From CAYVZU01 sp964455935 (GTDB taxonomy: Bacteria; Fibrobacterota; CAYVZU01), in NCBI GenBank assembly GCA_964455935.1, contig CAYVZU010000036.1, positions 1 through 30,418 of the forward strand: a stretch of DNA of 30,418 nucleotides, given 5' to 3'. Position numbers and translations under genes: made by a program. A model generated the notes under the pieces. The model was not told where the DNA came from, ran no database searches, and saw only the letters and a program-made list of their open reading frames with translations. Shown piece by piece: positions 7,771-15,491 of the stretch (the stretch's first letter is position 1; every line of letters starts with the position of its first letter).

Positions 7771-8496
7771 ATGAGTTACGCAGATCTAACAGTTAGAGAT
7801 CCGAACTTCTTCAAGCGCTTCCTGCAGAAGCGCCGTTTTTCCGAGGCCCTGGAAATATCGGGTCTTACGGATACGGATAGGATATGGAGGGTTCTCGATT
7901 ATGGGACTGGCGACGGTGAACTAATTCGTCAGATGGGAGGCTATGCTTCCGTGATGCCTTGGGGCTATGAGCCTAACCCCGCCCTTATAGCGGAAGCAAA
8001 ACAAAATCTGCACGATCTGAAACGGGTGGCCTTGGTTCAGGAAACTAATTACTTGGAATCGGCCTTCTTTGATCTCGTGTTTTGTCTGGAGGTATTCGAG
8101 CACCTTCCGGAGAAGCAGACCTCGGCTGCAGTCGCGGAGATACATCGCTTATTGAAGCCGGGCAGCCGTGCTGTTATCGGAGTGCCGCATGAGCTTTTTC
8201 TACCGGCACTGATAAAAGGGGCCTTCCGCATGTCACGCAGGTATGGCGAGTTTGATGCGAAGCCGCGCAACATACTTTCCGTGTTTGCTGGACGCCCGCC
8301 AAGGCCTCGCCCCGTATCCGAGATTTCGGTCGGCCTTCCGTACCATTTCCATCACCTTGGATTCGATTACCGCGAACTCGGCCAAACACTTCGTAAGCGT
8401 TTCAGTGTGGAGAGAATACGATTCAGCCCGTTTCCCAGCTTGGGTTCCGTGCTGAACCCGGAAGTCTACTTTGTCGTCAGAAAAGATCGGCTATAG
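7771..8496 (+). CDS. Class I SAM-dependent methyltransferase (Methyltransf_11-like)
   Basis: The protein is about 241 residues from the ATG at 7771; a TTG at 7753 is in frame but lies in the preceding hairpin. Motif I is VLDYGTGDGELI (41-52), the acidic residue after strand 2 is in GYEPNP (65-70), and motif IV/V is DLVFCLEVFEHLPE (101-114), followed by LLKPG. This is a Rossmann-fold methyltransferase of the SAM family that acts on small molecules, lipids or sugars. The substrate cannot be told from sequence. It follows the secreted-protein gene by 45 bases on the same strand, so co-transcription is possible, and it converges on hypE. Confidence 0.85.
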   Translation: MSYADLTVRDPNFFKRFLQKRRFSEALEISGLTDTDRIWRVLDYGTGDGELIRQMGGYASVMPWGYEPNPALIAEAKQNLHDLKRVALVQETNYLESAFFDLVFCLEVFEHLPEKQTSAAVAEIHRLLKPGSRAVIGVPHELFLPALIKGAFRMSRRYGEFDAKPRNILSVFAGRPPRPRPVSEISVGLPYHFHHLGFDYRELGQTLRKRFSVERIRFSPFPSLGSVLNPEVYFVVRKDRL

Positions 8497-8519
8497 CTGA
8501 AGCTGTTCTCTTCTTCAGC
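8496..8519. terminator. Possible bidirectional terminator between the methyltransferase gene and hypE
   Basis: A perfect 7-bp stem GCTGAAG (8496-8502) / CTTCAGC (8513-8519) encloses a 10-base pyrimidine-rich loop. It overlaps the stop codons of two convergent genes, where a shared terminator is expected. Tails are not strongly T-rich. Confidence 0.4.
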
Positions 8520-9519
8520 ATATTCTTGGCAGCAACTCCCCCGGCGGAAGCATGATTGGCCGAAGGCCGCCGATTTTGGTTTGGAGGAGGGCGGGGAAGC
8601 GGCCGCGGGGCTTGGCTGTGCCGATTCTGCACGCTTCCGCCGACAGGGGATGGGACCGAAGCGCGGCAAGCGCCCTGTCGCAATGGTCTTGAGCAACAAC
8701 GGCCACAAATGTCCCCTCATTGGCAACGGTCAGAGGGTCCAGGCCCATCAGCGAGCAGGCGCCGGTAACGGACCGCGTTACCGGAATGCAATTTTCCTCA
8801 ATCTCAATCGTGACCTTCGACGCATCGGCCAGTTCATTGAGAACCGCGGCAATGCCGCCGCGGGTGGCATCGCGCATAGCGCGCACTTCGGGGACTGCCT
8901 CAAGCAAAGCTTTGACCGGCCCGTGAAGCGGGGCGCAGTCCGAGATTACACTGGAAGCGAATCCCAATTTCTGGCGCGCGGCCATTACGGCAATTCCGTG
9001 TTTGCCGATGGGGCCGCTCACAAGAACCGCATCGCCCGGGCGCAGGCCCGCGGCTGTGATATTCCGTATCGCGGGAATTTCACCGATCCCTGAAGTCGTT
9101 ACAAAAATCTGGTCCGCCTTGCCGCGCTCGACAACCTTCGTATCCCCGCAGGAGACCTGGACTCCCGCCTCAACGCACACCGAGCGGAGCGAGCCAAGAA
9201 CTCGACTTAGCGGGCCTGTCTCCAGGCCCTCTTCCAGAATCAGGGACACCGAAAGAAAGCGGGGGAGGGCGCCCATCATGGCGAGGTCGTTAATTGTTCC
9301 GCAGGCTGCCAGTTTCCCGATGTCCCCGCCCGGGAACTCGATGGGATTGACCACGAACGAGTCGGTCGTGAATGCCAGGCGGCCGGCTATGGGGGCAAGC
9401 ACGGCTGCATCTTCAAGAACGGCCGAAGGATTATGCCCCATGGCGGGCAGAATAATTTCATCGAGCAAGTCGGCTAGCCCTTTGCCGCTGCCGTGGGAAA
9501 GATGAATGCGATTATTCAT
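8515..9519 (-). CDS. hypE: Hydrogenase maturation factor HypE
   Basis: This 334-residue protein has the PurM/AIR-synthase-like fold. The N-terminal half carries DAAVL and the FTTDSFVVNP segment, and the middle shows GDTKVVERG. The glycine-rich DATRGGIAAVLNE motif is typical of HypE. It ends in PRIC, whose terminal Cys is the thiocarbamate/thiocyanate acceptor used to make the cyanide ligands of the NiFe site together with HypF. The ATG at 9519 was chosen over a longer frame because family members begin near it. This start overlaps the hypD stop by 8 bases. It is the last gene of the hyd-hyp operon. Confidence 0.96.
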   Translation of the reverse strand: MNNRIHLSHGSGKGLADLLDEIILPAMGHNPSAVLEDAAVLAPIAGRLAFTTDSFVVNPIEFPGGDIGKLAACGTINDLAMMGALPRFLSVSLILEEGLETGPLSRVLGSLRSVCVEAGVQVSCGDTKVVERGKADQIFVTTSGIGEIPAIRNITAAGLRPGDAVLVSGPIGKHGIAVMAARQKLGFASSVISDCAPLHGPVKALLEAVPEVRAMRDATRGGIAAVLNELADASKVTIEIEENCIPVTRSVTGACSLMGLDPLTVANEGTFVAVVAQDHCDRALAALRSHPLSAEACRIGTAKPRGRFPALLQTKIGGLRPIMLPPGELLPRIC

Positions 9520-10597
9520 ATTTGTAATATGCTGCGCAGGATCCCTCGCTCGAGACCATGCAGGGCCCCATGGGCGATTCGGGCGTGCAGCGCTTTCCAA
9601 ACAGCGGACACTGGTTTGGTTTGAGTTTGCCTTTAAGGACTTCGCCGCAACTGCATCCCTTGGGCATTTGCGATTGAGCGATTCGCAGATCGTGCCGGTT
9701 TTCGGCGTTCAAGTCGTCAAAATCGGGCCGGAGCGAAAGACCGCTCCGCGGGATCGTTCCAATTCCGCGCCATTCGGCGTCGCAGGTGATGAACACTTGC
9801 TCCATTCGTTGCCGGGCCAAAGGATTGCCTTCCGGTTTAACGGCACGAGGGTAGGCATTGACCACTTCATATTTTCCCTCCGAAATCAGTTCCAGCATTC
9901 GCCGGATTCCAAAAAGAATATCCACAGGTTCGAACCCCGTGATTACGGCGGGAAGGCGTTTGTCGACCAAAAACCCGTAAGGCTCTGTCCCCAATATTAT
10001 GCTGACGTGGCCGGGCAGCATGAACCCGGATAGTGCCAGCTCCCGATCATCCGCGAGAGCAAGAAGACCTGGCGGCAATACGCGATGGCAGACCAGGAAG
10101 CTCAGGTTTCCAAGGCCGCTCTTGCGCGCTTCGAGAACGGCCAGGGCTGTTCCCGGCGCGGTTGTTTCGAACCCCACCGCGGCGAAAACGAAATTCTCGG
10201 CCGGTCGCTCTTGAGCCAGTTTGATGGAGTCGAGCGGAGACAAGACTGTGGTGACCTTGCCTCCTCTGGCTCGCTCGCTTTCGAGGGATCCCTTTGCGCC
10301 AGGAACGCGCACCATGTCACCGTAGGTCAGAACATGAAGTCCCTTTGATGCAAGGTGAACAAGGGCGTCGATGACCGAACCCGGAGTCACGCAGACCGGG
10401 CAACCGGGACCGGATAGAAGCTGGACCTTGGGTGGCAAAAGGCTTCGCAAACCAAGCCGACCGATTTCCATGGTGTGGGTCCCGCAGACCTCCATGATCT
10501 TGACCGGCCCGGTCTTCACGGATAACCGGGTGATTTGAGCCAGGAGGTCCCGGCTTAGTTTGGGATCGTCGAAGCGGGGAAGGGATATGATATTCAT
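9512..10597 (-). CDS. hypD: Hydrogenase maturation factor HypD
   Basis: The full-length 361-residue HypD works with HypC to assemble Fe(CN)2CO. The conserved MEVCGTHTMEI motif has Cys38, GPGCPVC has Cys66 and Cys69, and GFETTAPG is present. The C-terminal [4Fe-4S] domain shows CSCGEVLKG, then QCPLFGKRC and GPCMVSSEGSC. It is separated from hypC by about 148 bases that hold a long inverted repeat, the largest spacing among the hypA-E/F genes. No strong Shine-Dalgarno precedes the ATG. Confidence 0.97.
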   Translation of the reverse strand: MNIISLPRFDDPKLSRDLLAQITRLSVKTGPVKIMEVCGTHTMEIGRLGLRSLLPPKVQLLSGPGCPVCVTPGSVIDALVHLASKGLHVLTYGDMVRVPGAKGSLESERARGGKVTTVLSPLDSIKLAQERPAENFVFAAVGFETTAPGTALAVLEARKSGLGNLSFLVCHRVLPPGLLALADDRELALSGFMLPGHVSIILGTEPYGFLVDKRLPAVITGFEPVDILFGIRRMLELISEGKYEVVNAYPRAVKPEGNPLARQRMEQVFITCDAEWRGIGTIPRSGLSLRPDFDDLNAENRHDLRIAQSQMPKGCSCGEVLKGKLKPNQCPLFGKRCTPESPMGPCMVSSEGSCAAYYKYE

Positions 10598-10616
10598 GGT
10601 TCATTCGGCAATCGAA

Positions 10617-10734
10617 GACCACCCCGCCCTTTCGGGCACCCCTCCTGCGAGGACGGGCTTTTCCGGATCTGCTTCCCTTGTTTGGTGCGCCCCTCCTTGC
10701 AGGAGAGGGGTGGCCGCGCGGCGCCGGGGTGGTC
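10617..10734. repeat. Fold-back element between hypC and hypD
   Basis: Terminal arms GACCACCCCG (10617-10626) and CGGGGTGGTC (10725-10734) are perfect inverted complements 98 bases apart. Inside is a second hairpin, CCCCTCCT...AGGAGAGGGG (about 10690-10710). The GC-rich insert looks like a small palindromic repeat in a transcribed spacer. It may stabilise or attenuate the polycistronic RNA. Confidence 0.6.
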
Positions 10735-10745
10735 TGAGTGTGCCT

Positions 10746-10967
10746 TTATTGATCCTCCTTCAGCACTTCTCCAATGATTCTCAGTGTTTCCTGTGCTTCC
10801 TCCGGGTCGAATTTCTGAATTGCAATTCCTGTATGGACTAGGAGGTAGTCGCCGATCTCCACTTCGGGCAATAACGAAATATCGGCTTCGAGGGTGTTGC
10901 CAAGCACATCCACTGTTGCCTTGTCGCCCTTTTTACGAATGACCTTTGCTGGAACCGCCAAGCACAT
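10746..10967 (-). CDS. hypC: Hydrogenase maturation chaperone HypC
   Basis: At 73 residues it has the usual length of HypC/HybG. It begins MCLAVPAKV with the essential Cys2 that binds the iron centre and the large-subunit precursor. The family segment GDYLLVHTGIAIQKFDPEEA is present. GGGGTAG lies upstream of the ATG. The gene starts 5 bases after the end of the rubrerythrin-like gene and is read in the same operon. Confidence 0.96.
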   Translation of the reverse strand: MCLAVPAKVIRKKGDKATVDVLGNTLEADISLLPEVEIGDYLLVHTGIAIQKFDPEEAQETLRIIGEVLKEDQ

Positions 10968-10972
10968 TTGTT

Positions 10973-11464
10973 CTACCCCAATTTCGCGAGTTTCACATAA
11001 AGAATGTTGATATGCTTCAGTTCCTCGAGAATCAGCTTGCCTATATCGCTGCGACCGAGGTTTTCGGGAACCAGTTCTTCCATGGCCCGGTACAGCACAA
11101 CCGAGTCTTTCTCAAATCCCATCGCGAGCTTTAGCGCGTCTTTGGCCTTATGGCAGCCGGCCGCAAGGTTCTTCGCGTCGGCGTTGTTGAGGAAAACATG
11201 GCTATCAGCCGCAGCCTTCAGATACAGGTGCATTTCGTTGTCCGGATCATAGATCGTTTCTTCCAAGGCTTGACCGGAAAGATTGGATTTCAGTTTTTCA
11301 AAAGTAGTTACATGCTGGTCTTCCCAATCGGCGAGCTCTCCAAAAAGCTTCTTGATCTCCGCTTCGCTTACCCTTTTCGCCGCTTCGGAATAAAATGCTT
11401 TTCCGTTCTTCTCGATTTCGATTCCCATTTCAAAGATCTCCGATGCATTGAATTTCACGGACAT
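10973..11464 (-). CDS. Rubrerythrin-like diiron (ferritin-superfamily) protein
   Basis: The protein is 163 residues from the ATG at 11464, which is preceded by AAGGAG; a longer frame that starts inside hypF was rejected. It is a four-helix-bundle protein with the pattern E18 (EIEKNG), E48-x2-H51 (EDQH), E118 (GFEKD) and E148-x2-H151 (ELKH), which fits a diiron rubrerythrin. The C-terminal rubredoxin domain of classic rubrerythrin is absent. The family reduces peroxide, or stores or senses iron, in anaerobes. The gene overlaps the end of hypF by 10 bases and is followed at once by hypC, an unusual place in a hyp operon. Protection of the hydrogenase or its iron supply is inference. Confidence 0.85.
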   Translation of the reverse strand: MSVKFNASEIFEMGIEIEKNGKAFYSEAAKRVSEAEIKKLFGELADWEDQHVTTFEKLKSNLSGQALEETIYDPDNEMHLYLKAAADSHVFLNNADAKNLAAGCHKAKDALKLAMGFEKDSVVLYRAMEELVPENLGRSDIGKLILEELKHINILYVKLAKLG

Positions 11465-13770
11465 GGCACACTCCTTGTTTTTTCGCGGCCCTTGACCACG
11501 GATTCTCTGTTTCTCCGTTTGGCGGCAATGACCGCCTGTCCATAAGAAATACCCTCGTCGTTGGGCGAGATCAACCGGTGAGAATATACGTTTGCGCCCT
11601 GCTTGACCAAGCGACGACGTATCTGCGAAAGCAGGAATGCATTCTGAAAACAACCACCGGAGAGGCAGATGCTGTCCAGACCAAATTGGTGCAGCAGGCG
11701 GGATGCAGCATCCACGCTGGCCCGGACAACCGAATTCTGGAATTGCGCCGCAATCCGGGCCGGAGAGACACCCATGCGAAAATTCTCAAGCGCTTGGACG
11801 ACCAACGACGGTCCGTCCAGAAGCAGCCGGCCTTCCTGTTCCTGGGTTGGGCAGGAATAGCTCCGGGTCTCCTCCGGGTCCGCGGCACCTTCGAGCAGCA
11901 TGGCGGGCTGGCCTTCGAAGGAGCGCTTCGTGCAGAGCCCCAGCATGGCCGACACCGCGTCAAATAGGCGTCCCATGCTGGATGTAACGGGACAGGAGCC
12001 GGTCAGCAAGGACATCACGGCTTCTTTCTCAAAATTGTCGAGCCAGGAGCATTGCTCCGCGGCCTTGTTGCCCAGGCTGGAATACAGGAAAGCGAACGCC
12101 ATGCGACCGGGATGCAATGCGGCCGCATCTCCGCCCGGCATGGAAACCGGCTTCCAGTGAGCCACCCTTTGGAAATCAGCGCCATCGACCACGAGGAACT
12201 CGCCGCCCCAAATGGTTTTGTCGCTTCCATATCCGGTGCCGTCGTATACGATTGCCAATGCAGGCTTATCCACTCCGTTTTCCGCCAGACAGGCCGCCGC
12301 ATGCGCATGGTGATGCTGTACATATTCGACAGGGAGTCCCGATTCCTCCGCAATTTTGCGGCTTAGCGAGGCGGGATGGAGATCGCACGCGTAAAGCTCA
12401 GGCTTGACTTGAAGGAGCGAAAGAAGATGCCTTAGAACAGCCTCATGGTTTTCCAAAACCTCAATGGTTCCAAGATTGCCGAGATACTGCGAAACGTAGC
12501 ATTGCTCTCCGCGGCCCACGGCAATGGTGCTCTTAAGAATTCCGCCGGTTGCGACAATCCCCCGCATATCCGTTCCGGCGGGCAAGGGTTCGGGCACAAA
12601 TCCCCGGGCTCGGCGCAAAAGCACGGGTGCCCCGTCCACTACGCGGGCGATGGAATCGTCATTGCGCAGGAGAATCTCCCGGTCGTGGAGCAGAAAAAGA
12701 TCGGCGATGCCGTGCAATGCATCAAGGGTTGCGCCGTCCTTGTGAAGGATCGGCTCGTCAGTACGGTTTGCGCTGGTCATCACCAGTGCGGAATACGGCG
12801 CACCATCAAACAACAAAAAGTGGATGGGCGCATACGGCAGGAACAATCCGTACGACGAGACACCGGGTGCGACCTCTGGGGCCAGAATCCCGTTTTTGCG
12901 TTTTGGAGCCAAAACGATCGGCCGCGCGGGGTCTTCCAGCAGCCGAAGTTCGTCTTCAGTCAGATAGGCCAGTTGGTGAGCGGTTTCGATATTGGCGACC
13001 ATTGCGGCAAAAGGCTTCTCCTCCCGCAGTTTGCGTTTTCGGAGCTCATTGACGGCTGCGGATGAGTCTGCGCGGCAGACCAGGTGGAAGCCGCCAATGC
13101 CTTTTACGGCCACGATTTGTCCTTCGCCCAGCGTCTTGATGCTATCCCAGATCGGATCCGACAATTCAATGGCGATTCCATTGGCATTATGCAGCCTGAG
13201 CTTTGGACCGCAGTTGGGACAGCAGACGGGTTGCGCATGGAAGCGGCGGTCCACGGGGTTTTCATACTCGCGGCGGCACTCGGGGCACATCGCAAAAGCG
13301 GCCATGGTGGTCGCCGGCCGGTCATACGGCAGTTCTCGAATCAGCGTATAACGCGGACCGCAGTTGGTGCAGTTGATGAAGGCGTGGCGATAGCGCCGGT
13401 TTTTCGGATCGCGCATTTCGGCCAGGCAATCCGGGCAGACCGCGGTGTCCCGCGCTGCCTCGGCATCGGTAACCGTGTTCTGTCCTGTTGTCTCGATCTG
13501 GAAATTCGGGTAAACATCGGGAATTTGAACTGTCTTGGACTCGTAGGAACGGATCAGCGCAAGGGGAGGGGCATTCCGTTTCAGACTGGTTTCAAACCGG
13601 ATGAGATGGTCTGCATTTCCAACACCCAGTATTTCTACGCCTTGTCCGTTGTTGCGCACATATCCCCGGATATCGCATTCCAGTGCCATCCGGTATACGA
13701 AGGGGCGAAAACCTACGCCTTGAACCGTACCCTTGATGGTGATGCGCTTGCAGGTTCGAACGGAGGTCAC
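11455..13770 (-). CDS. hypF: Carbamoyltransferase HypF
   Basis: The 771-residue HypF starts at GTG 13770, whose GTGA overlaps the hypB stop; an upstream ATG lies inside hypB. The N-terminal acylphosphatase domain (about 8-95) has GTVQGVGFRPF. Two zinc-finger pairs follow at Cys112/115/134/137 and Cys162/165/184/187. A YrdC-like domain spans about 205-390, with KGIGGFHL. The C-terminal Kae1-like carbamoyltransferase has HHHAHAAACLAEN, VYDGTGYG and LSGGCFQN. HypF makes carbamoyl-adenylate and transfers the group to the HypE C-terminal Cys. The last codons overlap the rubrerythrin start. Confidence 0.97.
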   Translation of the reverse strand: MTSVRTCKRITIKGTVQGVGFRPFVYRMALECDIRGYVRNNGQGVEILGVGNADHLIRFETSLKRNAPPLALIRSYESKTVQIPDVYPNFQIETTGQNTVTDAEAARDTAVCPDCLAEMRDPKNRRYRHAFINCTNCGPRYTLIRELPYDRPATTMAAFAMCPECRREYENPVDRRFHAQPVCCPNCGPKLRLHNANGIAIELSDPIWDSIKTLGEGQIVAVKGIGGFHLVCRADSSAAVNELRKRKLREEKPFAAMVANIETAHQLAYLTEDELRLLEDPARPIVLAPKRKNGILAPEVAPGVSSYGLFLPYAPIHFLLFDGAPYSALVMTSANRTDEPILHKDGATLDALHGIADLFLLHDREILLRNDDSIARVVDGAPVLLRRARGFVPEPLPAGTDMRGIVATGGILKSTIAVGRGEQCYVSQYLGNLGTIEVLENHEAVLRHLLSLLQVKPELYACDLHPASLSRKIAEESGLPVEYVQHHHAHAAACLAENGVDKPALAIVYDGTGYGSDKTIWGGEFLVVDGADFQRVAHWKPVSMPGGDAAALHPGRMAFAFLYSSLGNKAAEQCSWLDNFEKEAVMSLLTGSCPVTSSMGRLFDAVSAMLGLCTKRSFEGQPAMLLEGAADPEETRSYSCPTQEQEGRLLLDGPSLVVQALENFRMGVSPARIAAQFQNSVVRASVDAASRLLHQFGLDSICLSGGCFQNAFLLSQIRRRLVKQGANVYSHRLISPNDEGISYGQAVIAAKRRNRESVVKGREKTRSVPCP

Positions 13771-14411
13771 GACCCTTTCTCCAGATAACTGGAGACCTGA
13801 TCCAGGCCTTCGCCGGTCTTGCACGATATCCGGAAGATTCGTACCGCGGGGCTCAATTTTCGGCAGTCCGCCTCGGCCTGCTCGGTATTGAAATCCACGT
13901 AGGGCAGAAGATCGATCTTGTTGATAACCACAGCCCTTGCCCGTGCGAACAATGCCGGATACTTGGCGGGCTTTTCGTGTCCTTCGGCCACACTCAACAG
14001 AGCGATCTTGAAATGCTCGCCCAGCTCGAATACCGAGGGGCAGACGAGGTTGCCGACATTTTCAATCACCAGGATCTTCGCGGCGCTCAGGTCGAGTTTG
14101 GCTGCTGCCGCGGAAACCATTTCGGCCGTCAGGTGGCAGCCACCGCCTGTTTCCACCTGGATGCACTCGGCCCCTGACCGGTTGATCCGATCCGCATCAA
14201 GCGTGGTCTGAATATCGCCGGTGATCACAGCCAGTTTCCGGCCCCATTGACGCCCAAGATGCTCCAGGAGAGCGGTTTTGCCCGAGCCCGGCGAGCTGAT
14301 CATGTTGACCACCGTCAAGCCGCGGCTCTCGAAAAATGCGCGGTTTTCCTGGGCCGCTTTTGCGTTGCGGCCAAGCGCCGCTTCTTCAATGCGAATGGTT
14401 TTCGAGGTCAC
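13767..14411 (-). CDS. hypB: Hydrogenase nickel-incorporation GTPase HypB
   Basis: This 214-residue SIMIBI-class GTPase has the P-loop SSPGSGKT at 39-46, a switch region ITGDIQTTLDADR, the metal-binding VETGGGCHL segment, ENVGNLVCP, and NKIDLLPY for guanine recognition. It has no N-terminal His-rich stretch, so it is the simple insertion type rather than a nickel-storage type. It overlaps hypA by ATGA and hypF by GTGA. It delivers Ni with HypA to the HydA precursor. Confidence 0.97.
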   Translation of the reverse strand: MTSKTIRIEEAALGRNAKAAQENRAFFESRGLTVVNMISSPGSGKTALLEHLGRQWGRKLAVITGDIQTTLDADRINRSGAECIQVETGGGCHLTAEMVSAAAAKLDLSAAKILVIENVGNLVCPSVFELGEHFKIALLSVAEGHEKPAKYPALFARARAVVINKIDLLPYVDFNTEQAEADCRKLSPAVRIFRISCKTGEGLDQVSSYLEKGS

Positions 14412-14740
14412 TGGGCCACCTCAATGGAATCGACAAGACAGTCTTTGCCTCCGCGAAACTCGCGGTCAAGTCCTCCGCAAACCGGGCAAGCCGAAAGAGG
14501 ATCGGGCGTTTCATAGGTGTTTCCGCAGCTGCATTTGGCCTCGCACGGCACTTGTTGGATATCGGCAACCGCGCCTTTTATCCCTTTGTCCTCGAAGAGC
14601 AGATTGAGATAGAACTCCAGGGATTCCTTCACAACCCCGGAAAGGGGGCCTGCTTTGATCACAATCTTCCGGATCGGCTTGCCTTGCGCATAGCGCTGGG
14701 CCACATCCAGAATTTCGGTTGCGACGGAAAGCTCGTGCAT
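14408..14740 (-). CDS. hypA: Hydrogenase nickel-incorporation protein HypA
   Basis: The 110-residue HypA has the N-terminal MHE nickel site and a zinc loop near 66-89 ending in CPVCGG. The first zinc pair reads Cys70-Ser-Cys72-Gly, a C-x-C spacing rather than the more usual C-x2-C. It overlaps hypB by four bases. The upstream spacer to the protease gene is an AT-rich fold-back repeat. Confidence 0.95.
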   Translation of the reverse strand: MHELSVATEILDVAQRYAQGKPIRKIVIKAGPLSGVVKESLEFYLNLLFEDKGIKGAVADIQQVPCEAKCSCGNTYETPDPLSACPVCGGLDREFRGGKDCLVDSIEVAQ

Positions 14741-14747
14741 TTTTTAT

Positions 14748-14850
14748 CAATTATGAATTATGAATTGGTAATTGTGAATTGGTAATTGTGAATTGCAAAA
14801 CGCGCCTTGATTGCTTCCATTCATAATTCACCATTCATAATTTATAATTG
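14748..14850. repeat. AT-rich fold-back element with tandem repeats between the protease gene and hypA
   Basis: The left arm starts CAATTATGAATTATGAATTG (14748). The right arm (14818-14850) is its imperfect inverted complement, made of CATTCATAATT units. A 14-base unit GGTAATTGTGAATT is repeated exactly at 14767-14780 and 14781-14794. The composition differs sharply from the GC-rich operon. The right arm supplies the last codons and stop of the protease gene. Confidence 0.7.
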
Positions 14851-15311
14851 ATTTCCAGCGCGATTTCCTCCGCCACCTTCTCGGCGGCCGCCTTGACTTC
14901 CGGGCTTAATCCCATGAACTGCTCAAGCCGGCAAGGCTGGATGCAATATAGCATTATGTCCTGCGGGGCCAAACCGTATTCCAGAGCAGTTTGAAAGGCG
15001 GAAAAGACATCCATTCCATGCTGAGAGAGCCTGTCATTTTCCTTCAAGGAACGGACCTGGTCTTGCAGAGGCGTTGCGTGCGACGCTTCTATTTTTCGAA
15101 CCATTCCGGGGGCGGCTCCAAAATCCGCGGCATCGATGACGATAACGCGTTTGCGGTCCGCAATGTGGGTCATCAATGCATAGCCGGGCGTGTCGAGCTC
15201 AATCAAATACACAGGCAGGTTCCTGTCGCGCAGAAGGGAAATGACGTGCGGCCCCACGCCGTCGTCGGCCATGAGGGGATTGCCAATGCCGATGATGCAA
15301 GTATTATTCAT
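14835..15311 (-). CDS. [NiFe]-hydrogenase maturation protease (HycI/HyaD/FrxA family)
   Basis: The protein is 158 residues from ATG 15311; an upstream in-frame start lies in a palindromic repeat and was rejected. Nickel-dependent endopeptidase motifs are GIGNPLMADDGVG (8-20, with acidic D16/D17), VIDAADFG, and the HGM histidine. The family cleaves the C-terminal tail of the large subunit after Ni insertion. The target here is expected to be HydA, whose tail after DPCISCSTH is seven residues. The C-terminal residues NYKL and the stop are encoded by the AT-rich repeat, so the original C-terminus may have been replaced. Confidence 0.92.
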   Translation of the reverse strand: MNNTCIIGIGNPLMADDGVGPHVISLLRDRNLPVYLIELDTPGYALMTHIADRKRVIVIDAADFGAAPGMVRKIEASHATPLQDQVRSLKENDRLSQHGMDVFSAFQTALEYGLAPQDIMLYCIQPCRLEQFMGLSPEVKAAAEKVAEEIALEINYKL

Positions 15312-15337
15312 AAAAAGAGATGAATGCGGAGCTAAAG

Positions 15338-15438
15338 ATGGAATTCCTGTAGGGACATGGCATGCCATGTCCTTCCGATGCTTTCAATAGGGGCAACAAG
15401 GCGGGCACGGCATGCCGTGCCCCTACGGACAATTCCAT
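15338..15438. repeat. Nested palindromic repeat (REP/BIME-like) between hydA and the protease gene
   Basis: Two perfect 20-base palindromes with the same GGCATGCC core lie at 15353-15372 and 15403-15422. Their outer stems differ by paired changes (GGACATGG/CCATGTCC versus GGGCACGG/CCGTGCCC). Flanks ATGGAATT...TGTAGGG and CCCTACGG...AATTCCAT make the whole unit a larger inverted repeat. It lies in the 180-base spacer after hydA and may limit 3' decay or termination. Confidence 0.75.
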
Positions 15439-15491
15439 TCTTCTCCCCCGCCATTCGATTTCTCCTCACGAATGACGTGGTTGCGGATCGA

